Source: a virus. From it: a stretch of DNA of 64,000 bases. The stretch covers positions 1-64,000 of the IMG/VR virus record IMGVR_UViG_3300044627_004253; one strand, given 5' to 3'. Under the pieces are notes generated by a model, which was not told where the DNA came from, searched no databases, and worked only from the letters and a program-made list of their open reading frames with translations. How positions within the stretch are numbered: the first letter of the stretch is position 1; every line of letters begins with the position of its first letter. A program made the translations under genes and the position numbers. Below, piece after piece: positions 47,004 to 54,647 of the stretch.

Positions 47004-49540
47004 AGTTGTATTAGATTAACAAGTGCAGGTTCCAGTTCTTTCGCATGATCGCAAACCAGAATCTGCGTATCACTAGCTTCTAACTGCTGACCAAGATTTA
47101 TCAACAATTCTTTTAGATTTTCTCTGGCTTCTTCATCTAAATGAGTTGACGGCTCATCCAACACAAGGAAACCCAAATCAGGTATGACCAATTGTTGCAC
47201 AGCTAAAAGAAAGGCAATTGACAATCTTACCTTTTGTCCGCCGGATAACTTATCATGGTCAAACAGCACTTGTCCAGGTTCATCTATACGATAAAACATT
47301 AAGCTAACAGGCTTTTCAGAATTTGGAATAATGGCGAAGTTAGCATCCATAATTTCTAAATTTTCTTGAGTCATAGCGACAAGGCTGTCAAACTTATGTT
47401 GTACATAAGCCATTGGAATACCTTGCCTTGAGAACGCAGAAACTATTTTCTGTAATTCGGTTATTACAGTCCTTTTGTCCTCATCAAGTTTAATCTTATT
47501 TTCAATTTCAAGAAGCCGCTTCTTAACACCGTCCGCCTGCGCTTTCAGTTGTTTAGTCTTAGCTTGTAATTCTGTGAATGCTTTATTCTTTTCTCTTAAG
47601 AATTCAATAGTATTTACATTCGTGTCTTCTACGACTGTTTTTAAATGCAGAGGAAACTGAGTATATAACTCATCTGCTTTACTCCGGCTGTCTGATATTA
47701 TTTTTGTCAGAAAAGCTATAGAAGTTTGATCTGCCGCTATAGCAGCTAAAAATCTATTGCATTTTACATTAGTGTCATTTGCAATATTGAAAGCATTTAA
47801 AAGAATACTTAAATTCGCTTCTATGAATTTTATATCATCATTAAGTTTATTTGTGTCATAAAGTAAGAATTCTTTCTTTTCAGCCTCAGAAAACTTATTT
47901 ACAATAGAGTTAACATAATCATAGTCTGCTGCTATCTTAATTATTCTACCATTAAGTTCGTTTCTTTTTGCTTGTTGCGCAGTCAAAGAGGACAACTGAC
48001 TTTGCAGCTGCGTTACATCTTCGTCTACGCCTGCCTTAAGCAACGCTATATTGGTTTTATATTGTTTAATGTAAAAATCTAACAGCGTCTGTCTTTGTGT
48101 AAGCTCATGCTGTGTAATACGGGCGGAGTTAGATAAAGCTGTATGTCTATCCTGCAACTCTTTTAACTGCTGTGTAGCTGCTGCTAATTTTTTATCATAT
48201 ACGGCAAATCTCTCTTTTAATTTTTCATGAGAAACATTTTCTCCGCATACAGGGCAATCGGCCGAGCACTGATTAGCTAGAGCAATCTTACAAGTGTCTG
48301 TAATAGTTTTAAATAAAGAAGCTTCGTTTGAAACCCCATGCATGTAAATTTCAATCTCTTCTAAGCTCTTTGTTAAGCTGTTAACTTGAGCAACAAGCTT
48401 GTCTGCCAGTTCACGATTTTTCTTACCTTCTTCAGTGGCCTGATTCAGATCCTGTTTGTATTTTAATCTATCTTGCTGGGATTTAATCCTAGCATTGAGA
48501 TCGCTTATAACTTCCGCAGAAACTTCATCTGGGCACTCAACACGGGCTTTTTGCAATTCCAGCTTATTATTATATAGTCTCTCAATCAAGCTAGTATACT
48601 CTGTATGCCGGGAGACCATGGTATGTTTCTCGGATAAAGCCAATCTTGCTTTACTGATATTAGCGTTAACATCGGAAATGTATGCTTCTAAAGAAGAAAC
48701 AGAATCAAATTTATGTTTCAGCTCGCCAGAAATATTATTTAACGTATCGGTTAATCCTGCGTCATGCCCTCGCACGGAATTCGTATTCCCGTGCATTATA
48801 GATGCGCTTGAATTAATAGTATCAATGAGTTTAGTCCACTCGTTAAATAAATTAATTTCAGACTCGTAGTTTCTGGTACGCATCAACGTATTCTCTGAAG
48901 CGGCTAACTCAGATTCAGCTATATTTCTACTACTCTGTAACTCATCGTGTAGCGTGGAGAAATCTTGAATCTCAGCCGATAACATCTTTATCTTACCAGC
49001 AGCTACATCTGCAACTTTTTGCATATGGCCTAACAATAATAATTTAACCAGCAACTCCTCTCTTTCTGCCTGGGAACCAAAAAGGATTTTATCGAGTTGT
49101 CCTTGCTCTGGGAACACTGCGTTGTCCATGGCATATTTATCCACACCAAGAACATCGTTTAATGTCGCCTGAATTTCATCCGCACGCGTGAACGTCTCGC
49201 TTTTTATTTCATTTCCATTCTCGTCCAGTTTACATAGCTTTCTAGAAGACGGTGACCCTACTTTTCTAGACAAGCGGTATACGCTACCTTGCGCATAGAA
49301 TTCAATCTCAGCAAACCCCTGGGTAGGAAGTTGCTCAATTGTAGGATCTACTTTTCTAATAAAAGATTCTTGTGTTTCCTTAGCAGGAGTCCACCCGGTG
49401 AATAAGAAATGAATAATTTTTAGAATAGTAGACTTGCCTGCGCCGTTTGGGCCCATCAATCCGATCACAGCGCCATCTAGAGTTTCTTCCAGATGTCTGT
49501 GCCTACCCAAATTTTTTATTAACAGTTTTTTGATTCTCAT
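47000..49540 (-). CDS. SbcC/gp46-type recombination nuclease ATPase subunit
   Basis: An 846-residue SMC-like ATPase: Walker A G-P-N-G-A-G-K-S-T at 30-38, long coiled-coil arms, a zinc hook C-P-V-C at 429-432, ABC signature L-S-G-G-Q at about 765-769 and Walker B F-L-V-L-D-E-P-S-T at about 791-799. With the SbcD-like nuclease it processes DNA ends for recombination-dependent replication, as T4 gp46/gp47. Its start overlaps the nuclease gene by 38 bp, supporting complex formation. Confidence 0.92.
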   Translation of the reverse strand: MRIKKLLIKNLGRHRHLEETLDGAVIGLMGPNGAGKSTILKIIHFLFTGWTPAKETQESFIRKVDPTIEQLPTQGFAEIEFYAQGSVYRLSRKVGSPSSRKLCKLDENGNEIKSETFTRADEIQATLNDVLGVDKYAMDNAVFPEQGQLDKILFGSQAEREELLVKLLLLGHMQKVADVAAGKIKMLSAEIQDFSTLHDELQSSRNIAESELAASENTLMRTRNYESEINLFNEWTKLIDTINSSASIMHGNTNSVRGHDAGLTDTLNNISGELKHKFDSVSSLEAYISDVNANISKARLALSEKHTMVSRHTEYTSLIERLYNNKLELQKARVECPDEVSAEVISDLNARIKSQQDRLKYKQDLNQATEEGKKNRELADKLVAQVNSLTKSLEEIEIYMHGVSNEASLFKTITDTCKIALANQCSADCPVCGENVSHEKLKERFAVYDKKLAAATQQLKELQDRHTALSNSARITQHELTQRQTLLDFYIKQYKTNIALLKAGVDEDVTQLQSQLSSLTAQQAKRNELNGRIIKIAADYDYVNSIVNKFSEAEKKEFLLYDTNKLNDDIKFIEANLSILLNAFNIANDTNVKCNRFLAAIAADQTSIAFLTKIISDSRSKADELYTQFPLHLKTVVEDTNVNTIEFLREKNKAFTELQAKTKQLKAQADGVKKRLLEIENKIKLDEDKRTVITELQKIVSAFSRQGIPMAYVQHKFDSLVAMTQENLEIMDANFAIIPNSEKPVSLMFYRIDEPGQVLFDHDKLSGGQKVRLSIAFLLAVQQLVIPDLGFLVLDEPSTHLDEEARENLKELLINLGQQLEASDTQILVCDHAKELEPALVNLIQL

Positions 49541-50645
49541 AAAGTCGTTTGTCGATGAAGGTTTCTATTAAGCTGGCAACTGAGGCGGATGGGTCACATA
49601 AAGAGTGAGCTAAAGCAAAAGAGTCAGATTCGTTTGGGAAGTAATCCCCAATAAAGTCTTCTGGCTTTTTATCAAAGGGATTACTAACTTTTCTTTTTGC
49701 TAAATTCAATAATTTGAATCCGGCTTGCTGTAAGTTAGATATACGAATAATGCATTTATTAGTATCTAGAATGCGAGCAACCCGCATATATAAATCTGTG
49801 AACTTTGGATCCTTCCTCACTAATACCGTGGGATTTTGATTTTTCAAAGCATCGATCTTTAATAGTAGATTATTAGCTTCTTCATTAGTACGAATATCTT
49901 CTGCTATGATCGGCTTATTCAACTGCAGCGGAATAGAGTCAAACATGACTCGCCCCGTGTCCTCGATTGTTATTAATGAAACAAACTTTTCTACACTCTC
50001 ATTCCGGGAGCATAGCTCTGTAGAGCCAGGGTATCCGATCAGACAGTTATCCTTTCGTATATACTTATGTGTGTGGATGTCACCAAGCAGAATACAACTA
50101 TATTTATCGTAGGGTAGATCAGATATTTGAAGAACTTTATCTCCAGCATCAAAGGAAGCAAAGTCTTTAACCAATGTGTGGAACATCATTATATCTGCGT
50201 GAGGAAAAGTGTCTTTCCTGGCCCTAAAATCGTCTGGAGCCATATCAGGGACCCCGTAGACTGTGTACTCTTTTCCGTTATTCCCTTTCATTGTCACTAA
50301 CTGAAAGTCAATATCATAAATAGCACATTGTCCATTTTCTTGCATCTCTTCTTGCAGGACCTTAATCCAGGAAGGATGGCACTTATCGTGATTTCCGGTA
50401 ATGATAAATAACTTAATACCGTTGTTAAGAAGCTTTTGATTTAAATGTAAAAGATCCGCAATGTTTTTACTGCTAGGTCTCTTAGAATTTAAAACATCAC
50501 CAGCGCAGAGGATGTACTCAGCCCCATTTTGTTTTGCTAAATCTACAATTCTAAACACTGAATCTGTAAAGTCCTGCGCGCGAGAAGCCTTACCGAATTG
50601 CATATCTCTAAGGTGCCAGTCTGCTGTATGTATAATTTTAATCAT
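49503..50645 (-). CDS. SbcD/gp47-type nuclease subunit
   Basis: A 380-residue Mre11-family phosphoesterase: H-T-A-D-W-H-L at 6-12, C-A-G-D-V at 47-51, I-T-G-N-H-D-K at 82-88, F-H-T-L near 150 and G-D-I-H-T-H near 185, which supply the two-metal site. It is the nuclease partner of the SbcC-like protein directly downstream. The start overlaps the small upstream gene by 4 bp. Confidence 0.92.
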   Translation of the reverse strand: MIKIIHTADWHLRDMQFGKASRAQDFTDSVFRIVDLAKQNGAEYILCAGDVLNSKRPSSKNIADLLHLNQKLLNNGIKLFIITGNHDKCHPSWIKVLQEEMQENGQCAIYDIDFQLVTMKGNNGKEYTVYGVPDMAPDDFRARKDTFPHADIMMFHTLVKDFASFDAGDKVLQISDLPYDKYSCILLGDIHTHKYIRKDNCLIGYPGSTELCSRNESVEKFVSLITIEDTGRVMFDSIPLQLNKPIIAEDIRTNEEANNLLLKIDALKNQNPTVLVRKDPKFTDLYMRVARILDTNKCIIRISNLQQAGFKLLNLAKRKVSNPFDKKPEDFIGDYFPNESDSFALAHSLCDPSASVASLIETFIDKRLYENQKTVNKKFG

Positions 50646-50839
50646 ATATGTCTGCTAGATTTTCTACATTTATCTTTGTCTATTTTATTTTTTAACAACC
50701 TACCATATTCTTTGGACACTTCGTTATATGGTAAGGCGTCCCACACGCTAAGTTTTTTTCTGTCTCTAACATTACATTCAGCCTGTATAGCCATACCCGC
50801 CTGTTCTCTACGGCAGTGTGCTTTATCGTATGAACTCAT
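50642..50839 (-). CDS. Small basic protein, 65 residues
   Basis: The product (MSSYDKAHCRREQAGMAIQA) is basic, with K-N-K-I-D-K-D-K-C-R-K-S-S-R at the end. It is coupled by 4-bp overlaps on both sides (upstream 74-residue gene, downstream SbcD). Function unknown. Confidence 0.58.
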   Translation of the reverse strand: MSSYDKAHCRREQAGMAIQAECNVRDRKKLSVWDALPYNEVSKEYGRLLKNKIDKDKCRKSSRHI

Positions 50840-51060
50840 GATCTTAAATATGCTACGTCTTTCTGCCGTCTCAGCCTTAGGGCTTGATCCCTTGTTAGTC
50901 CAACAAATTCTCCCGGGTGGAAGGAGGTCTCGTCTGGATAATATTCAAAGAGCATTTCTTCTTCTTCTTCTGCATCTTCATATGTTACCCACACCTGAGG
51001 CATAGGGTCAAATAAACTTTTTGGTTGTTCTGTGATTCGTGCTTTTGTTACTCTTATCAT
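50836..51060 (-). CDS. Small hypothetical protein, 74 residues
   Basis: The product (MIRVTKARITEQPKSLFDPM) is beta-rich, with P-Q-V-W-V-T-Y-E-D-A followed by an acidic run and G-E-F-V-G-L-T. It heads the transcription unit leading to SbcD/SbcC. Its leader is ATTAAACAACAACAAGCAT directly behind a terminator, another CAA leader. Function unknown. Confidence 0.6.
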   Translation of the reverse strand: MIRVTKARITEQPKSLFDPMPQVWVTYEDAEEEEEMLFEYYPDETSFHPGEFVGLTRDQALRLRRQKDVAYLRS

Positions 51061-51088
51061 ATGCTTGTTGTTGTTTAATAGATAAAAG

Positions 51089-51114
51089 AAAAGCGCGTGT
51101 AAACACGCGCTTTT
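51089..51114 (-). terminator. Terminator after the 133-residue gene
   Basis: AAAAGCGCGTGT and ACACGCGCTTTT form a 12-bp stem followed on the minus strand by CTTTTAT. Confidence 0.88.
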
Positions 51115-51138
51115 CTACAACTCATCCGCGTTTATACG

Positions 51139-51540
51139 CTATTCGCCATCAGACCCTAGAGCAGCAAGCTGCGCTTCGATTTCCTCTGGTGTCAGTTTTT
51201 CCAGAGAAGCGATACGCTGCCGCTGCAGAAGGTCCTGAAGGAACGCTTTCTGCGAGGCCTTAGCTGCGCGAGCCTTGGATGTTTCAATTTCAAGCATCTT
51301 TGTTTCAATGACATAGGACACAAGCTCAAATAAGCCCTGTTCCTCTGCCGTACTTTCCGTGCGTTTAGCGATGAAGGACTTACGTCCTCCTTTTTGAATT
51401 TTCTCATCAAGAGCCACAGCGATCTTATCGAGATCTTCAAGCTTAAGGTGCCAGAGATCCTCAAAGGTCAGGTGTCCCTTAGTGGATGCGAAGCGCCACT
51501 GCTTACGAGCGGCGGTTACTAATAGTGTTTCGAGTGACAT
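51139..51540 (-). CDS. Conserved phage-type coiled-coil protein, 133 residues
   Basis: The first half reads A-R-K-Q-W-R-F-A-S-T-K-G-H-L-T-F-E-D-L-W-H-L, a pattern I recognise from many phage proteins of unknown function. The second half is a long charged helix (about residues 75-130) with coiled-coil spacing. Its leader is a run of AAACC units before the ATG. A terminator follows, so it is a single-gene unit or ends one. Confidence 0.7.
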   Translation of the reverse strand: MSLETLLVTAARKQWRFASTKGHLTFEDLWHLKLEDLDKIAVALDEKIQKGGRKSFIAKRTESTAEEQGLFELVSYVIETKMLEIETSKARAAKASQKAFLQDLLQRQRIASLEKLTPEEIEAQLAALGSDGE

Positions 51541-51571
51541 TGTGTTTTACGTTTTGGTTTGGTTTGGTTTG

Positions 51572-51769
51572 TTAATCTATTTTATTCTCTGGGGTTATCC
51601 AAAGTTTAATTCCTAATATTGAAGCCATGATAGCATACACCCACAAACCTGTAAGGATAAGCGGCTGCGTCTTATATGCTACCCATTCCCTGCCGCTATC
51701 AATACACGTAATGTATACCATAGCGCCCGGATAAAGGATCCAAATAAGAATGACTATAAATTTTTTCAT
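51572..51769 (-). CDS. Small membrane protein with two helices, 65 residues
   Basis: Two hydrophobic segments, residues 4-22 (F-I-V-I-L-I-W-I-L-Y-P-G-A-M-V-Y-I) and about 35-57 (P-L-I-L-T-G-L-W-V-Y-A-I-M), with a short polar turn between. It lies 1 base past the YfaP-like gene. Size and topology fit a holin or an envelope-modifying early protein; not assignable. Confidence 0.6.
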   Translation of the reverse strand: MKKFIVILIWILYPGAMVYITCIDSGREWVAYKTQPLILTGLWVYAIMASILGIKLWITPENKID

Positions 51770-51770
51770 A

Positions 51771-53777
51771 TTAGAACTTAACTTTTAGGACACGCTTAAA
51801 CGTGCCCTCTGCTTCTACAAAAAGATGATTTCGCATGGTATCAGAAAATCCAATACCAGACAGCTCATCTTCAGCTTTGTCCACGTTTACCTTACTGCCC
51901 AGAATCTCAAAGACCTTGCGATCAGCGTTAAGCTCAGGCTTTAGGAATTCATTAAAGAACGGACGAGTTTTCTCATCCGACTTACAACCTTCCAGGAAAA
52001 AGAAGAAATGTTTATTACCGACAGCATCATTCCAGTAGTTAGGCGAGGCGGTGACCGCGCGGACAGGAACAAACTGCCCAGTTTTAACACCCCACTTCTC
52101 CCGGCTATTATACTTGGACACATTTGAAGTTCCGGTGGAACCTTTAAATTTAATACCATCTTTCTTGGTATAATCAAATTCCACAATATTGAAATTTTTA
52201 CCGGTAGCCGCGTTTGTGGCCGAAGTAAAAATTTCTGTCTCGCCGTTGTATTCAATTTCCAATTCAAACCCGCCATCCCCGTTATCCCGGCGACAGTAGT
52301 TATTAACAACTACTCTATATGTGCCTTCAATTTTTGGTTCTTTCCCCCAAAAGATATTTTCAACTGGCTCTCTGCTAGCTCCGCCGCCAGCATTCATATC
52401 TACATCTAGCATACCGCCAGAAGGGGAGATAGAACGTTTATTAGCGAAATAAATGCGATACCCCGCGCCAGCTGGAGGCTCGAAAACATGAAGGTCCAAA
52501 TCATCGTAATTGTGCCACGCTAAGCTGATGCGCAGAACACCTGTAACGTTACCACCCACAGCTTTTACACGCTCTTTAATAGAATCAGTAACATCGCCAG
52601 TATAAGCCCAAGAGAAGTTATTTCCCCACTTAAACATAGTCGGGTCGTTCGGATTCTTACCGCCTACAAGACTTACGAAATTAGGCATGTGGCTATTCTC
52701 CAATAAAACTTTAACAGACTTGCAGGTAGGGAGTACCTTGTCTACAAAGTCTTGAATACTAATTTCTTCAACCTTATTGAGGCTCTTAGGATTAATGATC
52801 GAGTCCTTCTTCAGTTCAGAGAAGACATCAGAAGGAGTTGCCGCAGATGCTCTGTGAACAAATAATGTATTATCCACTGTCAGATCCCTTCCATCAAGAA
52901 GCCGACGCTCCAGAGAACCCAGCATACCAAGTTCAGTAAGGCGTTGCTGGGCTTGCTCCACCATTCTAGGCGTTACCAATGAAGTTGGGCGTTTGTAGTT
53001 AGCCGGAGCTACTACGCGCTCAAATGCAGTAACGGCGCTGTCCAAATCTCTGCCTTCTGAAAGGTCATTAAGCAGAGTACCAATAGACGTATTACGAATA
53101 CGACAGACAGACGCTGAAGTGGTTGTGGCTTTAGTCCAGCAGAAGTTATCGCGCAGCGCTACTGGCACTTTCTTAAACTCTTTTTGGATTACACTAAAAG
53201 CATCAACACTAGCTTTGTGCTCTGCTCCGCGATACAGCGAATTTTGAGATATCAATTCTAAAACAGTAGCTACTGCCTCATCCGTGATTTCTTCCAAGGA
53301 TCTTTTAAGAACGCTCTTATCGTCCCGGAAAGCGCCCTGAGCAGGCCCAATTTGCGGCTCGCTCTTAACAGCAGAAGAAGGAAGTGTGACAAAATAATGT
53401 TCCCAGACAATAGACCTTTTCACATCTGGCGTCTTGTCCGTACCTAATTTTGGAAATGAATTTAAAAATTTATTTTCAATAGGTAAAGAAACAATATAAT
53501 TCCTTAGTGCTTTAACAGAGGCACTGTATTCCGGGTCATCGCATTCAAAATCCCACAGAGTAAGAATTTTGTTGTCTTTGATTCCCACGATACACGCGAA
53601 CTGTCTTATGAATGACTTACAACAGTTACAGGTGTTTTCCTGTTTGTGCTGCGCAGGGAAGGCATTCAGGTAGATGTCCCATATTTTTTCTTTATCAACA
53701 CCCACATAAAAAAGAGGGCCGTTTTCTTGAAGCTCATTGAAGCGCTTCTGTACTTTGTTTTTGATGTCTTTGAACAT
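51771..53777 (-). CDS. YfaP-like beta-sandwich protein, 668 residues
   Basis: The frame extends to a TTG at 53834, but that part is the promoter-like box; ATG 53777 (MFKDIKNKVQKRFNELQ) is the start. Residues about 20-60 hold cysteines (C-N-C-C). Near residue 420 it reads V-L-R-I-S-L-A-W-H-N-Y-D-D-L-D-L-H-V-F-E-P, then G-G-M-L-D-V-D-M-N-A, N-I-F-W and G-T-Y-R-V-V-V-N-N-Y, a DUF2135/YfaP-type domain. I recall similar large phage proteins of unknown role. It heads a unit with its own box. Confidence 0.7.
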   Translation of the reverse strand: MFKDIKNKVQKRFNELQENGPLFYVGVDKEKIWDIYLNAFPAQHKQENTCNCCKSFIRQFACIVGIKDNKILTLWDFECDDPEYSASVKALRNYIVSLPIENKFLNSFPKLGTDKTPDVKRSIVWEHYFVTLPSSAVKSEPQIGPAQGAFRDDKSVLKRSLEEITDEAVATVLELISQNSLYRGAEHKASVDAFSVIQKEFKKVPVALRDNFCWTKATTTSASVCRIRNTSIGTLLNDLSEGRDLDSAVTAFERVVAPANYKRPTSLVTPRMVEQAQQRLTELGMLGSLERRLLDGRDLTVDNTLFVHRASAATPSDVFSELKKDSIINPKSLNKVEEISIQDFVDKVLPTCKSVKVLLENSHMPNFVSLVGGKNPNDPTMFKWGNNFSWAYTGDVTDSIKERVKAVGGNVTGVLRISLAWHNYDDLDLHVFEPPAGAGYRIYFANKRSISPSGGMLDVDMNAGGGASREPVENIFWGKEPKIEGTYRVVVNNYCRRDNGDGGFELEIEYNGETEIFTSATNAATGKNFNIVEFDYTKKDGIKFKGSTGTSNVSKYNSREKWGVKTGQFVPVRAVTASPNYWNDAVGNKHFFFFLEGCKSDEKTRPFFNEFLKPELNADRKVFEILGSKVNVDKAEDELSGIGFSDTMRNHLFVEAEGTFKRVLKVKF

Positions 53778-53815
53778 ATGCTGTCTTAAGTACGTCCTAG
53801 ATAATTCCGGTGCGT

Positions 53816-53835
53816 ACAAATTTATATAACACAAA
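53816..53835 (-). promoter_or_regulatory. Promoter-like 20-bp box (consensus copy)
   Basis: On the minus strand it reads TTTGTGTTATATAAATTTGT, identical to 8095..8114. It is preceded by a terminator and followed after 38 bases by the ATG at 53777. Confidence 0.58.
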
Positions 53836-53865
53836 CAGGATATCTATTACGTATACGATAAATAA

Positions 53866-53893
53866 AAAGAAGAGACCCGAGAGTCTCTTCTTT
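53866..53893 (-). terminator. Terminator after the 100-residue gene
   Basis: GAAGAGAC and GTCTCTTC form the stem, extended by A/T pairs, with TTTTTATTT following on the minus strand. Confidence 0.85.
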
Positions 53894-53898
53894 ATAGT

Positions 53899-54201
53899 TT
53901 AACCATCAATGATGCGGAACTTAGAACTTCCGTTCACTAACAGTTTAAGGCGACCCCAAAACTCTTTACCCGTTTTAATCGGGGTATACTTTGCCGCGTG
54001 AGCGCAAAGCATAGCCCTTTGTTTTGGCGAGCAGCGGCGAACCCATTGCGGGCACATCGCTTCCAAGTTCTTGCACACGGCGAGCTTTATGAACATGCTC
54101 ACCTCCTTTTTTGTGGTGACTGGTTTCACCAGTTCCAGCGCTAACTCTGGACGGCATCCGCGTATCTCTGATGCCAGAATTGTTTGCCTAGCTAGTTTCA
54201 T
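53899..54201 (-). CDS. Small basic protein, 100 residues
   Basis: The product (MKLARQTILASEIRGCRPEL) is basic, with C-P-Q-W-V-R-R-C-S-P-K-Q-R in the middle. It forms a single-gene cassette with its own box (54250..54269), a CAATAACAACAACAT leader and a terminator. Such cassettes usually hold early host-takeover genes. Function unknown. Confidence 0.62.
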   Translation of the reverse strand: MKLARQTILASEIRGCRPELALELVKPVTTKKEVSMFIKLAVCKNLEAMCPQWVRRCSPKQRAMLCAHAAKYTPIKTGKEFWGRLKLLVNGSSKFRIIDG

Positions 54202-54249
54202 TTGATGTTGTTGTTATTGAATTTGACATAAGAGTTTGCTGACTCCACA

Positions 54250-54269
54250 TCAAATTTATATAACACAAA
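54250..54269 (-). promoter_or_regulatory. Promoter-like 20-bp box with adjoining leader ORF
   Basis: On the minus strand it reads TTTGTGTTATATAAATTTGA. The ATG at 54250 starts a 20-codon leader frame (ending TAG 54188) that overlaps the start of the 100-residue gene. Confidence 0.55.
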
Positions 54270-54298
54270 TTATATAGCTATATCGGATAAATAAAAAA

Positions 54299-54313
54299 AG
54301 GACTCGCGGTCCT
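54299..54313 (-). terminator. Terminator after the 57-residue gene
   Basis: AGGAC-CGCGA-GTCCT is followed on the minus strand by TTTTTTT. Confidence 0.82.
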
Positions 54314-54349
54314 ATCTCACAACTTCAAGGCATGTGACGCCTGCGGGGA

Positions 54350-54523
54350 TTACTCCTCCATTATCACAATGCCATGCACTGCGCTGATGGAGAAGTCCTC
54401 TTCCAAACTACGAAGGGCTTCCTCTGGCTTTGTGCCCGAGCGGTGGGAGCACCAGCAACCGTCCTGGGCTGATTGCATTGCGTAAAGACTGTGCCCAGTG
54501 AACCGTATTTCAAACATGTACAT
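54350..54523 (-). CDS. Small hypothetical protein, 57 residues
   Basis: ATG 54523 to TAA 54350. The product (MYMFEIRFTGHSLYAMQSAQ) has C-W-C-S-H in the middle and an acidic helix after it. Box upstream, terminator downstream: a complete one-gene cassette, which is the main support for this short frame. Function unknown. Confidence 0.6.
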   Translation of the reverse strand: MYMFEIRFTGHSLYAMQSAQDGCWCSHRSGTKPEEALRSLEEDFSISAVHGIVIMEE

Positions 54524-54581
54524 ATTTTTTAAATTTTAAATTAACATTTGAGTATTCCGCACACAATTATTGCGTAGGCAT

Positions 54582-54601
54582 ACAATTATATATAGCACAA
54601 A
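54582..54601 (-). promoter_or_regulatory. Promoter-like 20-bp box
   Basis: On the minus strand it reads TTTGTGCTATATATAATTGT. It begins at the 3' arm of the terminator at 54599..54628 and lies 59 bases before the ATG at 54523. Confidence 0.55.
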
Positions 54602-54628
54602 GGGGTACTCTATTGCGAGTACCCCTTT
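54599..54628 (-). terminator. Terminator after the thymidylate synthase C-terminal gene
   Basis: A perfect 12-bp stem (AAAGGGGTACTC with its complement) with a 6-base loop, ending in TTTG. Confidence 0.88.
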
Positions 54629-54647
54629 GGTAAATATGTTAGGTTAA

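Noticed and set aside
53778-53834. N-terminal extension of the YfaP-like protein from TTG 53834
   Set aside because: The extension is simply the 20-bp promoter-like box and leader translated; ATG 53777 fits better.
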